NCBI RefSeq assembly: GCF_030499575.1 | Contig: NZ_JASTLC010000001.1 | Span: 7,836,001-7,900,000, forward strand | Length of the DNA stretch: 64,000 nucleotides | Direction of reading: 5' to 3' | From: Streptomyces sp. DG2A-72 | GTDB lineage: Bacteria; Actinomycetota; Actinomycetes; Streptomycetales; Streptomycetaceae | Notes under the pieces: model-generated | Databases searched by the model: none | The model's input: the letters and a program-made list of their open reading frames with translations, nothing else | Told to the model about the DNA's origin: nothing | Part shown: piece after piece, positions 35,279-44,749 of the stretch | How the letters are laid out: every line of letters begins with the position of its first letter | How positions within the stretch are numbered: the first letter of the stretch is position 1 | Position numbers and translations under genes: made by a program

Positions 35279-35914
35279 ATGCCTCTCATTCCCGAGGAGC
35301 CTCAGATTCACGAGAGTGCCCAGGGTCCCCGTGCCACTCCGGCCAGTGGCCGTACCGCGCCGACCCCTCGTCCTGTACCCGGCCCCCGCCCCGCGGCTCC
35401 GTCGCGTCCCGGTCGTCCTGGGCCCCTCAGGCCCACGCCGCCGGTGCAACGTACGCCGCGAGACGTGGCCAAGCCCGGACCGTCGGGCCCGGCCGCCCAT
35501 GCCGCCTCCGATGCGGCCCCGGCGACTCCGCAGATCCAGCTGATCCCGGCCTCGGCGGAAGGCGCCCTCGACGCCGCCGAGGAGGCCGTGGATCTGCTGC
35601 TGGACTCGGGTCGCGCCCCCAGTGACGTGCTGGTGATCACCACCGGCGAACAGCATCCATGGGCCGCTCACGAGCTGTCCTTCGGTGAAGCCGCCTATTG
35701 GGCGCAGCATGACTCCGGTGACGACGTCTTCTATGCGGACGCCGCCGTCGCGAGCCGTGCAGTCTCGCGTCCGGTGGTCGTCGTCGCCGTCAACGGCGGC
35801 CCGGATGCCGCTGCCGCCACCGCTCTCCCCCTGGCCCTCACCCGGGCCGGCGCACTGTTGATCGTCTGCGGCGACCCGCAGCAGATCAACTCGGTGCTGG
35901 GCGCGGGCGTCTGA
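35279..35914 (+). CDS. Conserved protein with Pro-rich N-terminus
   Basis: A 211-residue protein. Residues 1-85 are Pro/Arg/Ala-rich and probably disordered; from about 88 a compact domain begins (IQLIPASAEGALDAAEEAVDLLLDSG) and continues with VLVITTGEQHPWAAHE, GDDVFYADAA, RPVVVVAVNGG and LIVCGDPQQINSVL. The strand order and the terminal CGDPQQIN segment resemble the second RecA-like half of UvrD-type helicases, but no Walker motif is present, so ATPase activity is unlikely. I recognise it as a Streptomyces conserved hypothetical next to rnhB. No ribosome site; a leaderless start is possible. Confidence 0.75.
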   Translation: MPLIPEEPQIHESAQGPRATPASGRTAPTPRPVPGPRPAAPSRPGRPGPLRPTPPVQRTPRDVAKPGPSGPAAHAASDAAPATPQIQLIPASAEGALDAAEEAVDLLLDSGRAPSDVLVITTGEQHPWAAHELSFGEAAYWAQHDSGDDVFYADAAVASRAVSRPVVVVAVNGGPDAAAATALPLALTRAGALLIVCGDPQQINSVLGAGV

Positions 35915-36339
35915 GCCCATTCCCCAACCTCCGGGGGATGGCGGGGCGATGGTGATGTCGCCGCGGCGGTGTTTGCACGGTGGAGGGTTTGGCGTGCACG
36001 GGTGAGTGGGGCTCGTGGGGCACGTGTGCCGCTTGTTCGAGACGGTCGATCCGCTTTCGTGCCGCGGCGTGAGACGGGCGTGGCAGGGCGGACGACGGTG
36101 CGGCTCGTGTCCCGGGGCGTCGACTCCGGTAGGGGTAGGGCGGTCGCGGGCCGCGCGTGATCCTGGCCGTCGTATGAGCTCTGCGGGCTTGTCCTGCACG
36201 CCCTGGGTGGGGCCGTACATGGCGCGGCGTGCGGTCGGGCCCGGGGCATTCGGTGGGGTCGAGGCTGGAGCGTACCGATCTCGGCTCCGCCGAAGCGTTC
36301 CGTCAGGTTCCGTCAGTGTTTCCTCAGGGAACCGCGCAC
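35915..36339. other. Intergenic region, nothing assigned
   Basis: Four hundred and twenty-five bases between converging genes. I see no credible open frame, hairpin or repeat. Confidence 0.5.
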
Positions 36340-36969
36340 TCAGCGAGCCGCCGCGCGGCGCAGGACGTCCGAGGCTGCTCCGCCGGTCTGCGGCTTCGGC
36401 GGTGGCACCTCGGACGTGGCGAAGGGTTCCGGGGTGGAATCTGCGCTGGGTCGGCGTCCGCCGCGGCCCTCGCCGAGTACCTGCCAGCCGTCACGGGTCA
36501 GCGTGATGTACGCCCCGCAGCGCAGCCCGTGCAGAGTGCAGGCGTCACGCAGCCCCCACATCCATGCGCCGTCCTCCTGCGTCCAACGCGCGTCGCCCTC
36601 ACGGCAGTACAGCAGCACTGCGGTGCGCACCGGCGTGCGGCGCCGCAGGTCGTGGGGGATGACCCGACGCAGTTGGGCGAGCAGGACGTTGCGGAACATC
36701 CAGCCGTCGGCCGGGGCCGGGCGGCGGGCGAAGGAGGCGCTGGCGCAGAGCCGTTCGTCCGGGTCGAGGACGGCCACGATGGCGGTCGCCGGCCGGGGGT
36801 GGTGCCGGGAATGCAGCCCGCTGACAACTTCCCGTGGGTTGCGCAGGAGGGGGATGCCGGCCGCGGCCCACTCCGCGGGTTCGAGCATGCGGGCCATAGG
36901 GTTGGCGGACGCGGCGGACAGGTCGGACGACGTGGATGCCGCGGGGGACGGAGCGAATCCGAAGGTCAC
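36340..36969 (-). CDS. Conserved hypothetical protein beside recQ
   Basis: A 209-residue protein from GTG 36969, which has GGGAGG five bases upstream. A low-complexity head (about residues 1-25) precedes the segment MARMLEPAEWAAAGIPLLRNPREVVSGLHSRH and a mixed alpha/beta core with AIVAVLDPDERLCASASF, VRTAVLLYCREGDARW and GLRCGAYITLTRDGWQVL; the tail is Pro-rich. I recognise conservation across Streptomyces but no fold or function. It is on the same strand as recQ, 356 bases downstream of it. Confidence 0.7.
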   Translation of the reverse strand: MTFGFAPSPAASTSSDLSAASANPMARMLEPAEWAAAGIPLLRNPREVVSGLHSRHHPRPATAIVAVLDPDERLCASASFARRPAPADGWMFRNVLLAQLRRVIPHDLRRRTPVRTAVLLYCREGDARWTQEDGAWMWGLRDACTLHGLRCGAYITLTRDGWQVLGEGRGGRRPSADSTPEPFATSEVPPPKPQTGGAASDVLRRAAAR

Positions 36970-37325
36970 GGTCCTCCCTTCGGCTACGCGCCCACACTGC
37001 GGGCGGGGTCGGATTCGGGGGAGCGCACACCGCAGCGGAGCCCTGCCGGATCACGGCGAGCCGTGCGGGAGCGGACCTCAATTCTTCCTGTCGAACGTGG
37101 ATGCGGCAACGAGCAATTGGGGCCACCGACCGATATCTGATGGTGCGTGGTTTATATCCCCACCAGGTGTCTCATCTGCGACGCATGGTGCGACCTTGCC
37201 TCAGGGGCGGACGCCGTTTTGAGAGAGGGGCCAGGTAATCGGCCTGCCTGGCGGAGCGGCTCGCGAGGGGCCACCGTTCCCGCCAGTGCACGCGTGCATG
37301 GAGCTGCCCGTCACGATGGATGTGA
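36970..37325. other. Intergenic region downstream of recQ
   Basis: 356 bases between recQ and the hypothetical gene. Nothing convincing is seen: no terminator stem with more than a few pairs and no small gene. Confidence 0.5.
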
Positions 37326-39491
37326 TCAACCCTGGACTGCCAGGACCAGCGGTAGCACTCCCTGGGCGCCGGCACGCCGGAGCATGCGGGCTGCGACCGC
37401 GAGTGTCCAACCGGTCTCGGTGAAGTCGTCCACCAGGAGGACGGGACCCCCGATGCCGGACAGGGCAGAGGCGAGGGCCGGTGGCACCGTCAGCACGCCG
37501 TCGAGTGCCTTGAGCCGCTGGGCGCTGTTGCTCCGTGATACCTGATACCCGTCGCCCGTGTACTCGACGGAGCCCAGCAGTGGCAGTCGGCCCACCTCCG
37601 AGATGCGTACGCCGAGGGAGTTGATCAGTTGCGGCCGGGAGCGCGAGGCCATGGTGACGACACCGACGGGACGCGCCTGGGCATCCGTCGCCCCGGGGGC
37701 CCAGCCGCCGGGCCCCTTGGCCCAGTCGGCCAGCACGCCGACGACAGCCTTTGCCACGTCGTCCGGTACCGGGGCGTCCGAGGCGTGCGGGGCCAGCATC
37801 GGCCGGAGTCGGTTGCCCCAGCCGATGTCCGACAGCCGTCCGAGAGCCCTGCCGGGCGCGGCCTGCTCACCGACGGGAATGCGGCCCTTGAGATCGACGC
37901 CGATCGTCGGCAGCCCGGTCGGCCACATCCTGCGCGGTTCCACCTCGACACCCGCCCGGCCGAGGTCGTCGCGCGCGGCGTCCAGAGCGGCCGGGGACAT
38001 GTCGGCGGTGAAGCGCGCGCCCGCGCAGTTGTCGCAGCGTCCGCAGGGCTTTGCCCCTTCGTCGTCCAGCTGGCGTTGCAGGAACTCCATACGGCAGCCT
38101 GTCGCCGACGCGTACTCACGCATCGCCTGCTGTTCGGCCTTGCGCTGTCGGGCCACCCAGTCGTACCGCTCCGCCTCGTACGTCCACGGCTGCCCGGTCG
38201 CGATCCAGCCGCCCTTGACCCGCTTGACCGCCCCGTCCACGTCGAGGACCTTGAGCATGGTCTCCAGGCGGGACCGGCGCAGCTCCACCAACGGCTCCAG
38301 AGCGGGCAGCGAAAGAGGGCGCTCCGCACGCGCGAGGACGTCGAGCGTGCGCCGCACCAGGTCCTCCGACGGGAAGGCGAGCGAGGCGAAGTACTCCCAG
38401 ATCGCCTCGTCCTCCTTGCCCGGGAGCAGGAGTACTTCGGCGTGCTCGACGCCGCGTCCCGCTCGGCCCACCTGCTGGTAGTAGGCGATGGGCGACGAGG
38501 GCGAGCCCAGGTGCACCACGAATCCGAGGTCGGGCTTGTCGAAGCCCATGCCGAGCGCGGAGGTGGCGACCAGCGCCTTGACCCGGTTGGCGATCAGGTC
38601 CTCCTCGGCCTGCTGCCGGTCGGCGTTCTCCGTCCTGCCCGTGTACGGGGCGACGGTGTGTCCGCGCTGTCGCAGGAAGGCGGTGACCTCCTCGGCGGCG
38701 GCCACGGTGAGCGTGTAGATGATTCCGGAGCCCGGCAACTCGTCGATGTGGTCGGCGAGCCAGGCCATCCGGTGCGCGGCATCCGGCAGCCGGAGCACGC
38801 TCAGGCTCAGGCTCTCCCGGTCCAGCGGCCCGCGCAGCACCAGGGCGTCCGACGTGCCCCCGGTGCCGAGTTGTTCGGCGACGTCGGCGGTCACACGGGC
38901 GTTGGCGGTGGCCGTGGTCGCGAGCACCGGCACACCGAGCGGGAGGTCCATCAGCATCGTGCGAAGCCGTCGGTAGTCCGGGCGGAAGTCGTGACCCCAG
39001 TCGGAGATGCAGTGCGCCTCGTCGACCACGAGGAGTCCGGTCGCGGCGGCGAGTTTGGGCAGCACCTGGTCGCGGAAGTCCGGGTTGTTGAGCCGCTCCG
39101 GGCTGACCAGCAGGACATCGACCTCGCCCGCGGCGATCTCGCTCTGGACCATGTCCCATTCCTCGGTGTTGGAGGAGTTGATGGTCCGCGCGTGGATACC
39201 GGCACGGGCCGCGGCCTCGACCTGGTTGCGCATCAGCGCGAGCAGCGGGGAGACGATCACGGTGGGGCCGCTGCCCCGGGCGCGGAGCAACGAGGTAGCG
39301 ACGAAGTACACCGCCGACTTGCCCCACCCCGTGCGCTGGACGACGAGGGCCCGGCGTCTGTCCGCCACCAACGCCTCGATCGCCCGCCACTGGTCCTCGC
39401 GCAGCCTGGCCGCGCCTGTGGCGTCCCCGACGAGGCGGGCGAGGACCGCGTCGGCGGCCGCCCGGAGATCCGCGTTGCTCGTGTGCTCCAT
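37326..39491 (-). CDS. recQ: RecQ helicase fused to a phosphoribosyltransferase-like domain
   Basis: A 721-residue RecQ-type 3'-5' DNA helicase. The helicase core has the Q motif [12 protein letters not shown], motif [11 protein letters not shown], motif [17 protein letters not shown] and later [13 protein letters not shown] and [10 protein letters not shown] zinc-binding segment has cysteines in ATGCRM and PCGRCDNC. In place of RQC/HRDC, the last 130 residues carry a phosphoribosyltransferase-like domain: [12 protein letters not shown], then [26 protein letters not shown], matching the PRPP-binding pattern VLLVDDVxTTG with a Glu for the first Thr. ATG 39491 is chosen; an alternative ATG is at 39500. 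Confidence 0.92.
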   Translation of the reverse strand: MEHTSNADLRAAADAVLARLVGDATGAARLREDQWRAIEALVADRRRALVVQRTGWGKSAVYFVATSLLRARGSGPTVIVSPLLALMRNQVEAAARAGIHARTINSSNTEEWDMVQSEIAAGEVDVLLVSPERLNNPDFRDQVLPKLAAATGLLVVDEAHCISDWGHDFRPDYRRLRTMLMDLPLGVPVLATTATANARVTADVAEQLGTGGTSDALVLRGPLDRESLSLSVLRLPDAAHRMAWLADHIDELPGSGIIYTLTVAAAEEVTAFLRQRGHTVAPYTGRTENADRQQAEEDLIANRVKALVATSALGMGFDKPDLGFVVHLGSPSSPIAYYQQVGRAGRGVEHAEVLLLPGKEDEAIWEYFASLAFPSEDLVRRTLDVLARAERPLSLPALEPLVELRRSRLETMLKVLDVDGAVKRVKGGWIATGQPWTYEAERYDWVARQRKAEQQAMREYASATGCRMEFLQRQLDDEGAKPCGRCDNCAGARFTADMSPAALDAARDDLGRAGVEVEPRRMWPTGLPTIGVDLKGRIPVGEQAAPGRALGRLSDIGWGNRLRPMLAPHASDAPVPDDVAKAVVGVLADWAKGPGGWAPGATDAQARPVGVVTMASRSRPQLINSLGVRISEVGRLPLLGSVEYTGDGYQVSRSNSAQRLKALDGVLTVPPALASALSGIGGPVLLVDDFTETGWTLAVAARMLRRAGAQGVLPLVLAVQG

Positions 39492-39631
39492 GCGTCCCAT
39501 ACAACAGGACGGCGCTGACAATCCGGGGCGGCTGTGGACGATGAGGGTCTGTCCGACCGGATTGACGTGTCCCTGGCCGGACTTATCCACAGGCCGAAGC
39601 GGAGGCCTGCAATCCGGGAGATGGTCGGCGC

Positions 39632-41302
39632 ATGACGAATCACAGCGAAGCGACTGGATCTCCTGAAAACGAGGACATGGCCGGGCATGAGGGGCTCGAT
39701 GCGCACGGCGCGAGGGACGAGCCCGGCGGAGGACACGATCCCTTCGGCCCCGGCCAGACCCGCGGCCCCCACGGCCCTGACGGGTGCAACGCACCTGAGG
39801 CGTACAGCGCCCCTGACGCGCACAACCCACCCGACCTGTGCGACGGCCATCCCGGCGAGCACCAGGTCACCCTCCGCACCCCGGCCGAACTGGCCGACGC
39901 CCTGCCGTATCTGCTCGGCTACCGCCCAGAGGACAGCGTCGTCCTGGTCGCCCTCCACGACAGGGGCGGCCGCGGACGCTTCGGCGGCCGGGCCCGACTC
40001 GGCATTCCCGCGAACCCGGACGACTGGCCGTCCGCGGCCCGGCAGCTGGCCCACGGGCTGGTGACGGGCAGCGAGCGCCGGGGCGCCCGCCCGGAACAGT
40101 TGGTCGCCTACGTCTGCCAGGAACCGGCGAACGGGGAATCCGGCCGCCAGGTCATGGAACGCCTGCAGCCGCTGGCTCAACGTCTGCGCGTCGAGTGCGG
40201 TCTGCTGGATGTGCCGGTGATCGAGGCACTGTGCATCTCGGACGGTCGCTTCTGGTCGTACTGCTGCGTGAACAGGCGATGCTGCCCGCCTGAAGGCACG
40301 CCCATGGGCCTGCCAGGGACCTCCGTGCTGGCCGCCGCTGCCACATATGCGGGCCTCCAGGTACGCGGCTCCCTGCGCGAACTGCGGGCCAGGCTCCTGC
40401 CCTGGGAAACGGCGGCCGCTCTGGAGCAGGAGGTTGCTCTGGACGCCGCCGGTATGAGCCTCGTCCCCCGAATCCTCGACGACGAGAGCAGGGCGGGTGT
40501 GGCCCAGGAGACGCTCGATCTTGCCCGGCAGGTCATGAGCCGTCTGGCCGAAGCCCCGTCCGTGTCCGGCACGGTCATGGCCGACCTGCGCGACGACGGA
40601 CTGCTCGGACACGACGAAGCCGCGACGCTGATTCTCGGCCTGCAGGACCGTACGACGCGTGATCGAGCGGCCGAGTGGATGGAGGGCGACGAGTCCGGTC
40701 CGGCGCTGCGCCTCTGGCGAGCCCTGGCCCGCCGCTGCGTCGGCCCGTACAGCGAACATGCCGCGGCGCCGCTCACGCTTGCCGGGTGGGTCGCCTGGTC
40801 GACGGGCGACGACCTCGAGGCCAGGGAAGCCCTCGCGATGGCGCTCGGCGCGGACCCCGGTTACCTCTTCGCCCGTCTGCTGCACCAGGCCTGCAACGAG
40901 GGGCTGGACCCGGAGTCGATCCGCCGCTGCCTGCGTGCGGAACGCGATGGTCGTGAGCCGATGCGAGCCGGCAGCGCGGAGGTCACGCAGGAGCCGGCGC
41001 TGAGCGAGGCCGCCGAGCCGGACCCGTGCGCCGCTCCCACATCGGCGTCAGCCTCACGCCGCCGACGCCGTGCAAGGCCTGCGAGTGCAAGCGACGACTC
41101 ACCTCGCTCCGCGAAGCCCAAGGCGCGAGAGCCGAGGCCGAAGCCCTCCCGGCCGCGCACGACGGCTGCGGGGGTTACGCGCCAGGTGGCTGCTCGTGCG
41201 GGCGGCACGCGCACGCGTGCCTCAGCCAAGGGAACGGCCCATGGCACCGGCAATCCGGGAGACCTGCGTGCCGAGGGCGACAGCCAAGAGGGAGACACGT
41301 GA
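39632..41302 (+). CDS. DUF4192-domain protein
   Basis: A 556-residue actinobacterial protein. After a disordered 65-residue head, the DUF4192 domain begins [33 protein letters not shown] and continues to about residue 420, ending in [37 protein letters not shown], a TPR-like helical pair. The final 110 residues are basic and Ala/Arg/Ser-rich. The function of DUF4192 is unknown. The start codon follows GGGAGATGG. It diverges from recQ and overlaps no gene. Confidence 0.88.
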   Translation: MTNHSEATGSPENEDMAGHEGLDAHGARDEPGGGHDPFGPGQTRGPHGPDGCNAPEAYSAPDAHNPPDLCDGHPGEHQVTLRTPAELADALPYLLGYRPEDSVVLVALHDRGGRGRFGGRARLGIPANPDDWPSAARQLAHGLVTGSERRGARPEQLVAYVCQEPANGESGRQVMERLQPLAQRLRVECGLLDVPVIEALCISDGRFWSYCCVNRRCCPPEGTPMGLPGTSVLAAAATYAGLQVRGSLRELRARLLPWETAAALEQEVALDAAGMSLVPRILDDESRAGVAQETLDLARQVMSRLAEAPSVSGTVMADLRDDGLLGHDEAATLILGLQDRTTRDRAAEWMEGDESGPALRLWRALARRCVGPYSEHAAAPLTLAGWVAWSTGDDLEAREALAMALGADPGYLFARLLHQACNEGLDPESIRRCLRAERDGREPMRAGSAEVTQEPALSEAAEPDPCAAPTSASASRRRRRARPASASDDSPRSAKPKAREPRPKPSRPRTTAAGVTRQVAARAGGTRTRASAKGTAHGTGNPGDLRAEGDSQEGDT

Positions 41303-41571
41303 GCGGAAGCACGGGTGGCTGCACTCGGACGGACGGCAGCAGCGGAGTGAGGACGGTTCGACAACCGGGGCAGTTTGCCGTGGGCGGCCCAGTCCGCCAT
41401 CACTCGCTCCAGTCGCCCTGCCGAGGGCGTTACCCCGAATAGCCCCATGCCGTTCACCTGAGTGGCGGAACGCCTGGACGCGCATGGCCGCCGCACCACC
41501 CGTGTCACTCCGGACGCATCCAGCACGGCGCCAACACGCCCGAGGAGCACAGAGCGCAGAAGGAGCCGCCC

Positions 41572-43746
41572 ATGCATCAGCCGACTCCGCCCGCCACCGT
41601 TGTCGACGACGAGCGCCGCACGCACGGCGGGTCCGCTCCGGGCGCTGGTCCACCGTCGTTCGCGGACAGTGCCGGCGCCCGCAGGTCCGGGTTCCCGAGC
41701 GGTTCTCATGGCTGGGCACCGTCCCGGCCCCAGGCTCAGGCACGCGGTCCCGCCACGATCCCGTCTCGCGCCGCCCCACTGCCGACCCCGGCAAGGCCCC
41801 TGGACCTGCCGCCCGCCCACACCGCTCTGGTCTGCGTCGCGCTCCCCGGTTTCGCCATCTCCACGGAACAGGGGCAGCTGACCGGTCGCGGGCTGGAGGG
41901 CTTCTACCGCGCGGGCCGGCGTGTGCTCTCCCGTTGCCAGGTTCGGGTGGCCGGCCGCGAGCCACTCGCGGTGCAGGCCAGGATGACCGCGGCCGACACC
42001 GCCCGGTTCGTGGGCACCCTGCGCACGTCCGCCCACACCGGTCCGGACCCGGACGTCGTCGTCGAGCGCATCCGCGGCGCGGACGGTACGGAGCGGATCA
42101 CCTTGCACAGTGCGGCGCTCCGTCCACTGCGCCTGTCCGTCGAGGTGGCCCTCGGCACGGATCTGGCCGACCTGGCCACGATCGCGAGCGGCAACTCGGG
42201 GCACGAACTGCCGGCCAGCGTCCACGACTCCGGGCTGCGCTGGTCCTGCGCCACCGGGAGGTCCTCGGTCACGGCCGACCCGCCGCCGCACGATGCACTG
42301 GCCTCCGCAGGGCTGCTGCGCTGGGAACTCGAACTGCCCCCGGGCGGCAGCACGAGCGTGGAGCTGCGGGTACGACCCGACGGAGCGGGGCCCCTCCGGG
42401 CCGTGGGCCGCGCGGCAACGAACCCCCTGTCTCCCGCCCGGGCGGCGGGAGACAACCCCGGAGTACAGGCACTCCTGCGCACGAGCATCGAGGACCTCCA
42501 GTCCCTGCTGCTGCGCGACCCCGCCCACCCAGTGGACACGCACCTGGCCGCCGGCGTGCCGTGGCGCTGTGGACTTGCTCCGGCGGAGGCACTGGCCGCC
42601 GCCCGAATGACGCTGCCCCTCGGCACCCGGCTGGCCGCGGGCACACTGCGCACCCTCGCCCGCACCCAACTCGACGGCCCGGGCACCCGTTTCGGCATGA
42701 TCCCGGGCCCACGACGGGACGCGGGCCCTCATCTGCCGCCGGCCTGTACGGGCACGGAGGCCACGCTCCTCTTCCCCGTGCTCCTGGCCGAGGCCCGCCG
42801 CTGGGGCCTGTCCGAACACGAGACACAGGAACTGCTCCCGGCGGCCGACCGCTGTCTGACCTGGCTGCGCACCACGGTGGGCGACGGCACGTATCTACGC
42901 GACCCGTACCCTGGCGGGCCCTTCCGCTGCGAGACACAGGCGTACGCCCACCGCGCCGCACTGCTCGGCGCCGATCTGCTCGACGACTCCGGCAGACCGG
43001 GCGGGGCGGGGCTGAGACAGTGGGCCGAGGCCTTGCGGACGGCGTTCCGGTCGGATTTCTGGGTCGACGACCTGGGCGGCGGCCGCCCGGCAGCCGCGCG
43101 TACCCCGGACGGCCGACTCGTGCCGCACCTGGGCGCGTCCGCCGTCCACCTCCTCGACACCGGCCTGAGCGGCGGAGGTCGGCAGGCAGCCGGACTGCTC
43201 GACAAGGTGCAGACCGAACAGCTCGCCCGGCTGCTCGGGGGCCCGGCCATGGACTCGGGCTGGGGTCTGCGCGGGCTGGGCGCGAAGGAGCCGGGGTACA
43301 ACTCGTTCGGCCACCGTACCGGGGCCGTGCGCGTCCAGGAGACGGCCGTCGCTGTGGCGGGGCTGACCGTGGCCGGGTACGAGAAGGAAGCGGGAGCCCT
43401 GTTGCGGGGCGTACTGTCCGCGGCCGAGACCTTCGGCCACCGCCTGCCCGAGATGTACGCGGGGGAGCAGCGCACCGACGGGAGCGCCCCCCTCCCGCAC
43501 CCCGCAGCCTGCCGCCCGGCTGCCACGGCCGCGGCTGCCGGTGTGCTGCTGCTGACCACCCTCGCCGGCATCCGCCCCGACGCACCCGCCGGCACGGTCA
43601 CGCTGCGCCCCATGGGCAGCGCACCCCTGGGAGAGGTCGTCCTGACCGGACTGCGTGTGGCGGACGCCCCCTTCTCCGTACGGGTCAGCAGACTCGGCCT
43701 CGCCATGGTCGAGGAGGCGGCCGACCAGCTGCAATTGGGAGGGTGA
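41572..43746 (+). CDS. Glycogen debranching enzyme N-domain/glucosidase-like protein
   Basis: A 724-residue protein with a disordered head of about 80 residues, an N-terminal glycogen debranching enzyme domain (LPGFAISTEQGQLTGRGLEGFYRAGRRVLSRCQV; FVGTLRTSAHTG; ERITLHSAALRPLRLSVEVAL) and a C-terminal alpha/alpha-toroid of the amylo-1,6-glucosidase kind (AYAHRAALLGADLLDD, MDSGWGLRGLGAKEPGYNSFGHRTGAVRVQETAVAV, LPEMYAGEQ). It would act on alpha-glucan or related sugars in the cytoplasm; no signal peptide is seen. Substrate and catalytic acids cannot be assigned with certainty. A Nudix regulator follows on the same strand. Confidence 0.87.
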   Translation: MHQPTPPATVVDDERRTHGGSAPGAGPPSFADSAGARRSGFPSGSHGWAPSRPQAQARGPATIPSRAAPLPTPARPLDLPPAHTALVCVALPGFAISTEQGQLTGRGLEGFYRAGRRVLSRCQVRVAGREPLAVQARMTAADTARFVGTLRTSAHTGPDPDVVVERIRGADGTERITLHSAALRPLRLSVEVALGTDLADLATIASGNSGHELPASVHDSGLRWSCATGRSSVTADPPPHDALASAGLLRWELELPPGGSTSVELRVRPDGAGPLRAVGRAATNPLSPARAAGDNPGVQALLRTSIEDLQSLLLRDPAHPVDTHLAAGVPWRCGLAPAEALAAARMTLPLGTRLAAGTLRTLARTQLDGPGTRFGMIPGPRRDAGPHLPPACTGTEATLLFPVLLAEARRWGLSEHETQELLPAADRCLTWLRTTVGDGTYLRDPYPGGPFRCETQAYAHRAALLGADLLDDSGRPGGAGLRQWAEALRTAFRSDFWVDDLGGGRPAAARTPDGRLVPHLGASAVHLLDTGLSGGGRQAAGLLDKVQTEQLARLLGGPAMDSGWGLRGLGAKEPGYNSFGHRTGAVRVQETAVAVAGLTVAGYEKEAGALLRGVLSAAETFGHRLPEMYAGEQRTDGSAPLPHPAACRPAATAAAAGVLLLTTLAGIRPDAPAGTVTLRPMGSAPLGEVVLTGLRVADAPFSVRVSRLGLAMVEEAADQLQLGG

Positions 43747-43848
43747 CCTCGTATGCCGCGGCACCGCGCGACTGCCGGGAGAGCAGGGTGAAACCCATAC
43801 CGAGCCAAAGTGGATCAGCAATCGATGCGGCCGACGAAGGGAGTGTTT

Positions 43849-43866
43849 ATCGTCAGGCAGACGACT
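43849..43866. promoter_or_regulatory. Inverted repeat before the Nudix regulator
   Basis: TCGTC (43850-43854) and GACGA (43860-43864) form a five-base inverted repeat around AGGCA, extended on both sides by AT-rich bases. It sits 14 bases before the Nudix gene start and is a plausible autoregulatory site. Confidence 0.5.
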
Positions 43867-43877
43867 ATGATCGCCGC

Positions 43878-44636
43878 ATGCCCTACGACCCGTCAGCCTT
43901 TCCGCCCTTCGCCGTCACCGTGGACCTGGTCGTGCTGACCGTGCGCCGTCATGCCCTGTGCGCGCTGGCGGTACGCAGGGGCGAACCGCCGTTCCAGGGA
44001 CGCTGGGCGCTCCCTGGAGGCTTCGTACGGGCCGACGAGGACCTGGCGCAGGCGGCAGCCCGCGAGCTGGCCGAGGAGACCGGGCTGCGCGCCCATGATC
44101 CGGCTGTCCCCGTCCAGGACAACGGCGCCCACCTCGAGCAGCTCGCGACGTACGGCGACCCCAAGCGGGATCCCCGGATGCGGGTGGTCAGCGTCGCGCA
44201 CCTGGCGCTCGCCCCCGACCTGCCGGCCCCCCGAGCGGGCGGCGACGCCAGCAATGCCCGCTGGGCGCCGGTCGAGGAACTGCTGCAGCAGAGCGGCTAC
44301 GGCCGCGACGGCGAACCCGTGGCGCCGCTCGCCTTCGACCACGCACAGATCCTTTCGGACGGGGTGGAGCGCGCCCGATCCAAGATCGAGTACTCCTCCC
44401 TGGCCACGGCGTTCTGCCCCACCGAGTTCACCGTCGGCGAGCTGCGCCGTGTCTACGAGGCGGTGTGGGGCGTCGCGCTCGACCCGCGCAACTTCCACCG
44501 CAAGGTGACGGGCACACCAGGGTTCCTCGTTCCCACCGGCGGCACCACCACACGCCAGGGCGGTCGCCCGGCCCAGCTCTTCCGGGCCGGCGGCGCCACG
44601 CTGCTCAACCCTCCGATGCTGCGCCCCGAGGTGTGA
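43878..44636 (+). CDS. Nudix hydrolase with winged-helix C-terminus (NrtR-like)
   Basis: A 252-residue protein combining an N-terminal Nudix domain and a C-terminal winged helix, the layout of NrtR regulators that sense ADP-ribose and control NAD or sugar metabolism. The Nudix box is intact (GGFVRADEDLAQAAARELAE then ETGL, matching Gx5Ex7REUxEExGU), so it may still hydrolyse; in many NrtR proteins the box is degraded. The winged helix spans about residues 180-235 (YSSLATAFCPTEFTVGELRRVYEAVWG, FHRKVTGTPGFLVP). No NAD gene is adjacent. The start lies just downstream of an inverted repeat. Confidence 0.88.
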   Translation: MPYDPSAFPPFAVTVDLVVLTVRRHALCALAVRRGEPPFQGRWALPGGFVRADEDLAQAAARELAEETGLRAHDPAVPVQDNGAHLEQLATYGDPKRDPRMRVVSVAHLALAPDLPAPRAGGDASNARWAPVEELLQQSGYGRDGEPVAPLAFDHAQILSDGVERARSKIEYSSLATAFCPTEFTVGELRRVYEAVWGVALDPRNFHRKVTGTPGFLVPTGGTTTRQGGRPAQLFRAGGATLLNPPMLRPEV

Positions 44637-44734
44637 CGCCGGGCACCGGAATTGAAGGGTGGACGGAAGTCCGATCCGTCCGACCATCGCCGGTCGGCAG
44701 GCTGTGGCATGCCCGTAAAATCGGACATGGCGCG

Positions 44735-44749
44735 CTATCTTGCTGCGGG
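44735..44749 (+). promoter_or_regulatory. Possible -10 for a leaderless ABC transporter transcript
   Basis: TATCTT (44735-44740) lies eight bases before GTG 44749, and no ribosome site precedes any candidate start. The spacing fits a leaderless mRNA. The -35 region is unclear. Confidence 0.4.

Noticed and set aside
41070..43877. Open plus-strand frame running into the Nudix gene
   Set aside because: It is out of frame with the debranching gene and has an Arg/Pro-rich shadow composition; the Nudix protein proper begins at 43878.
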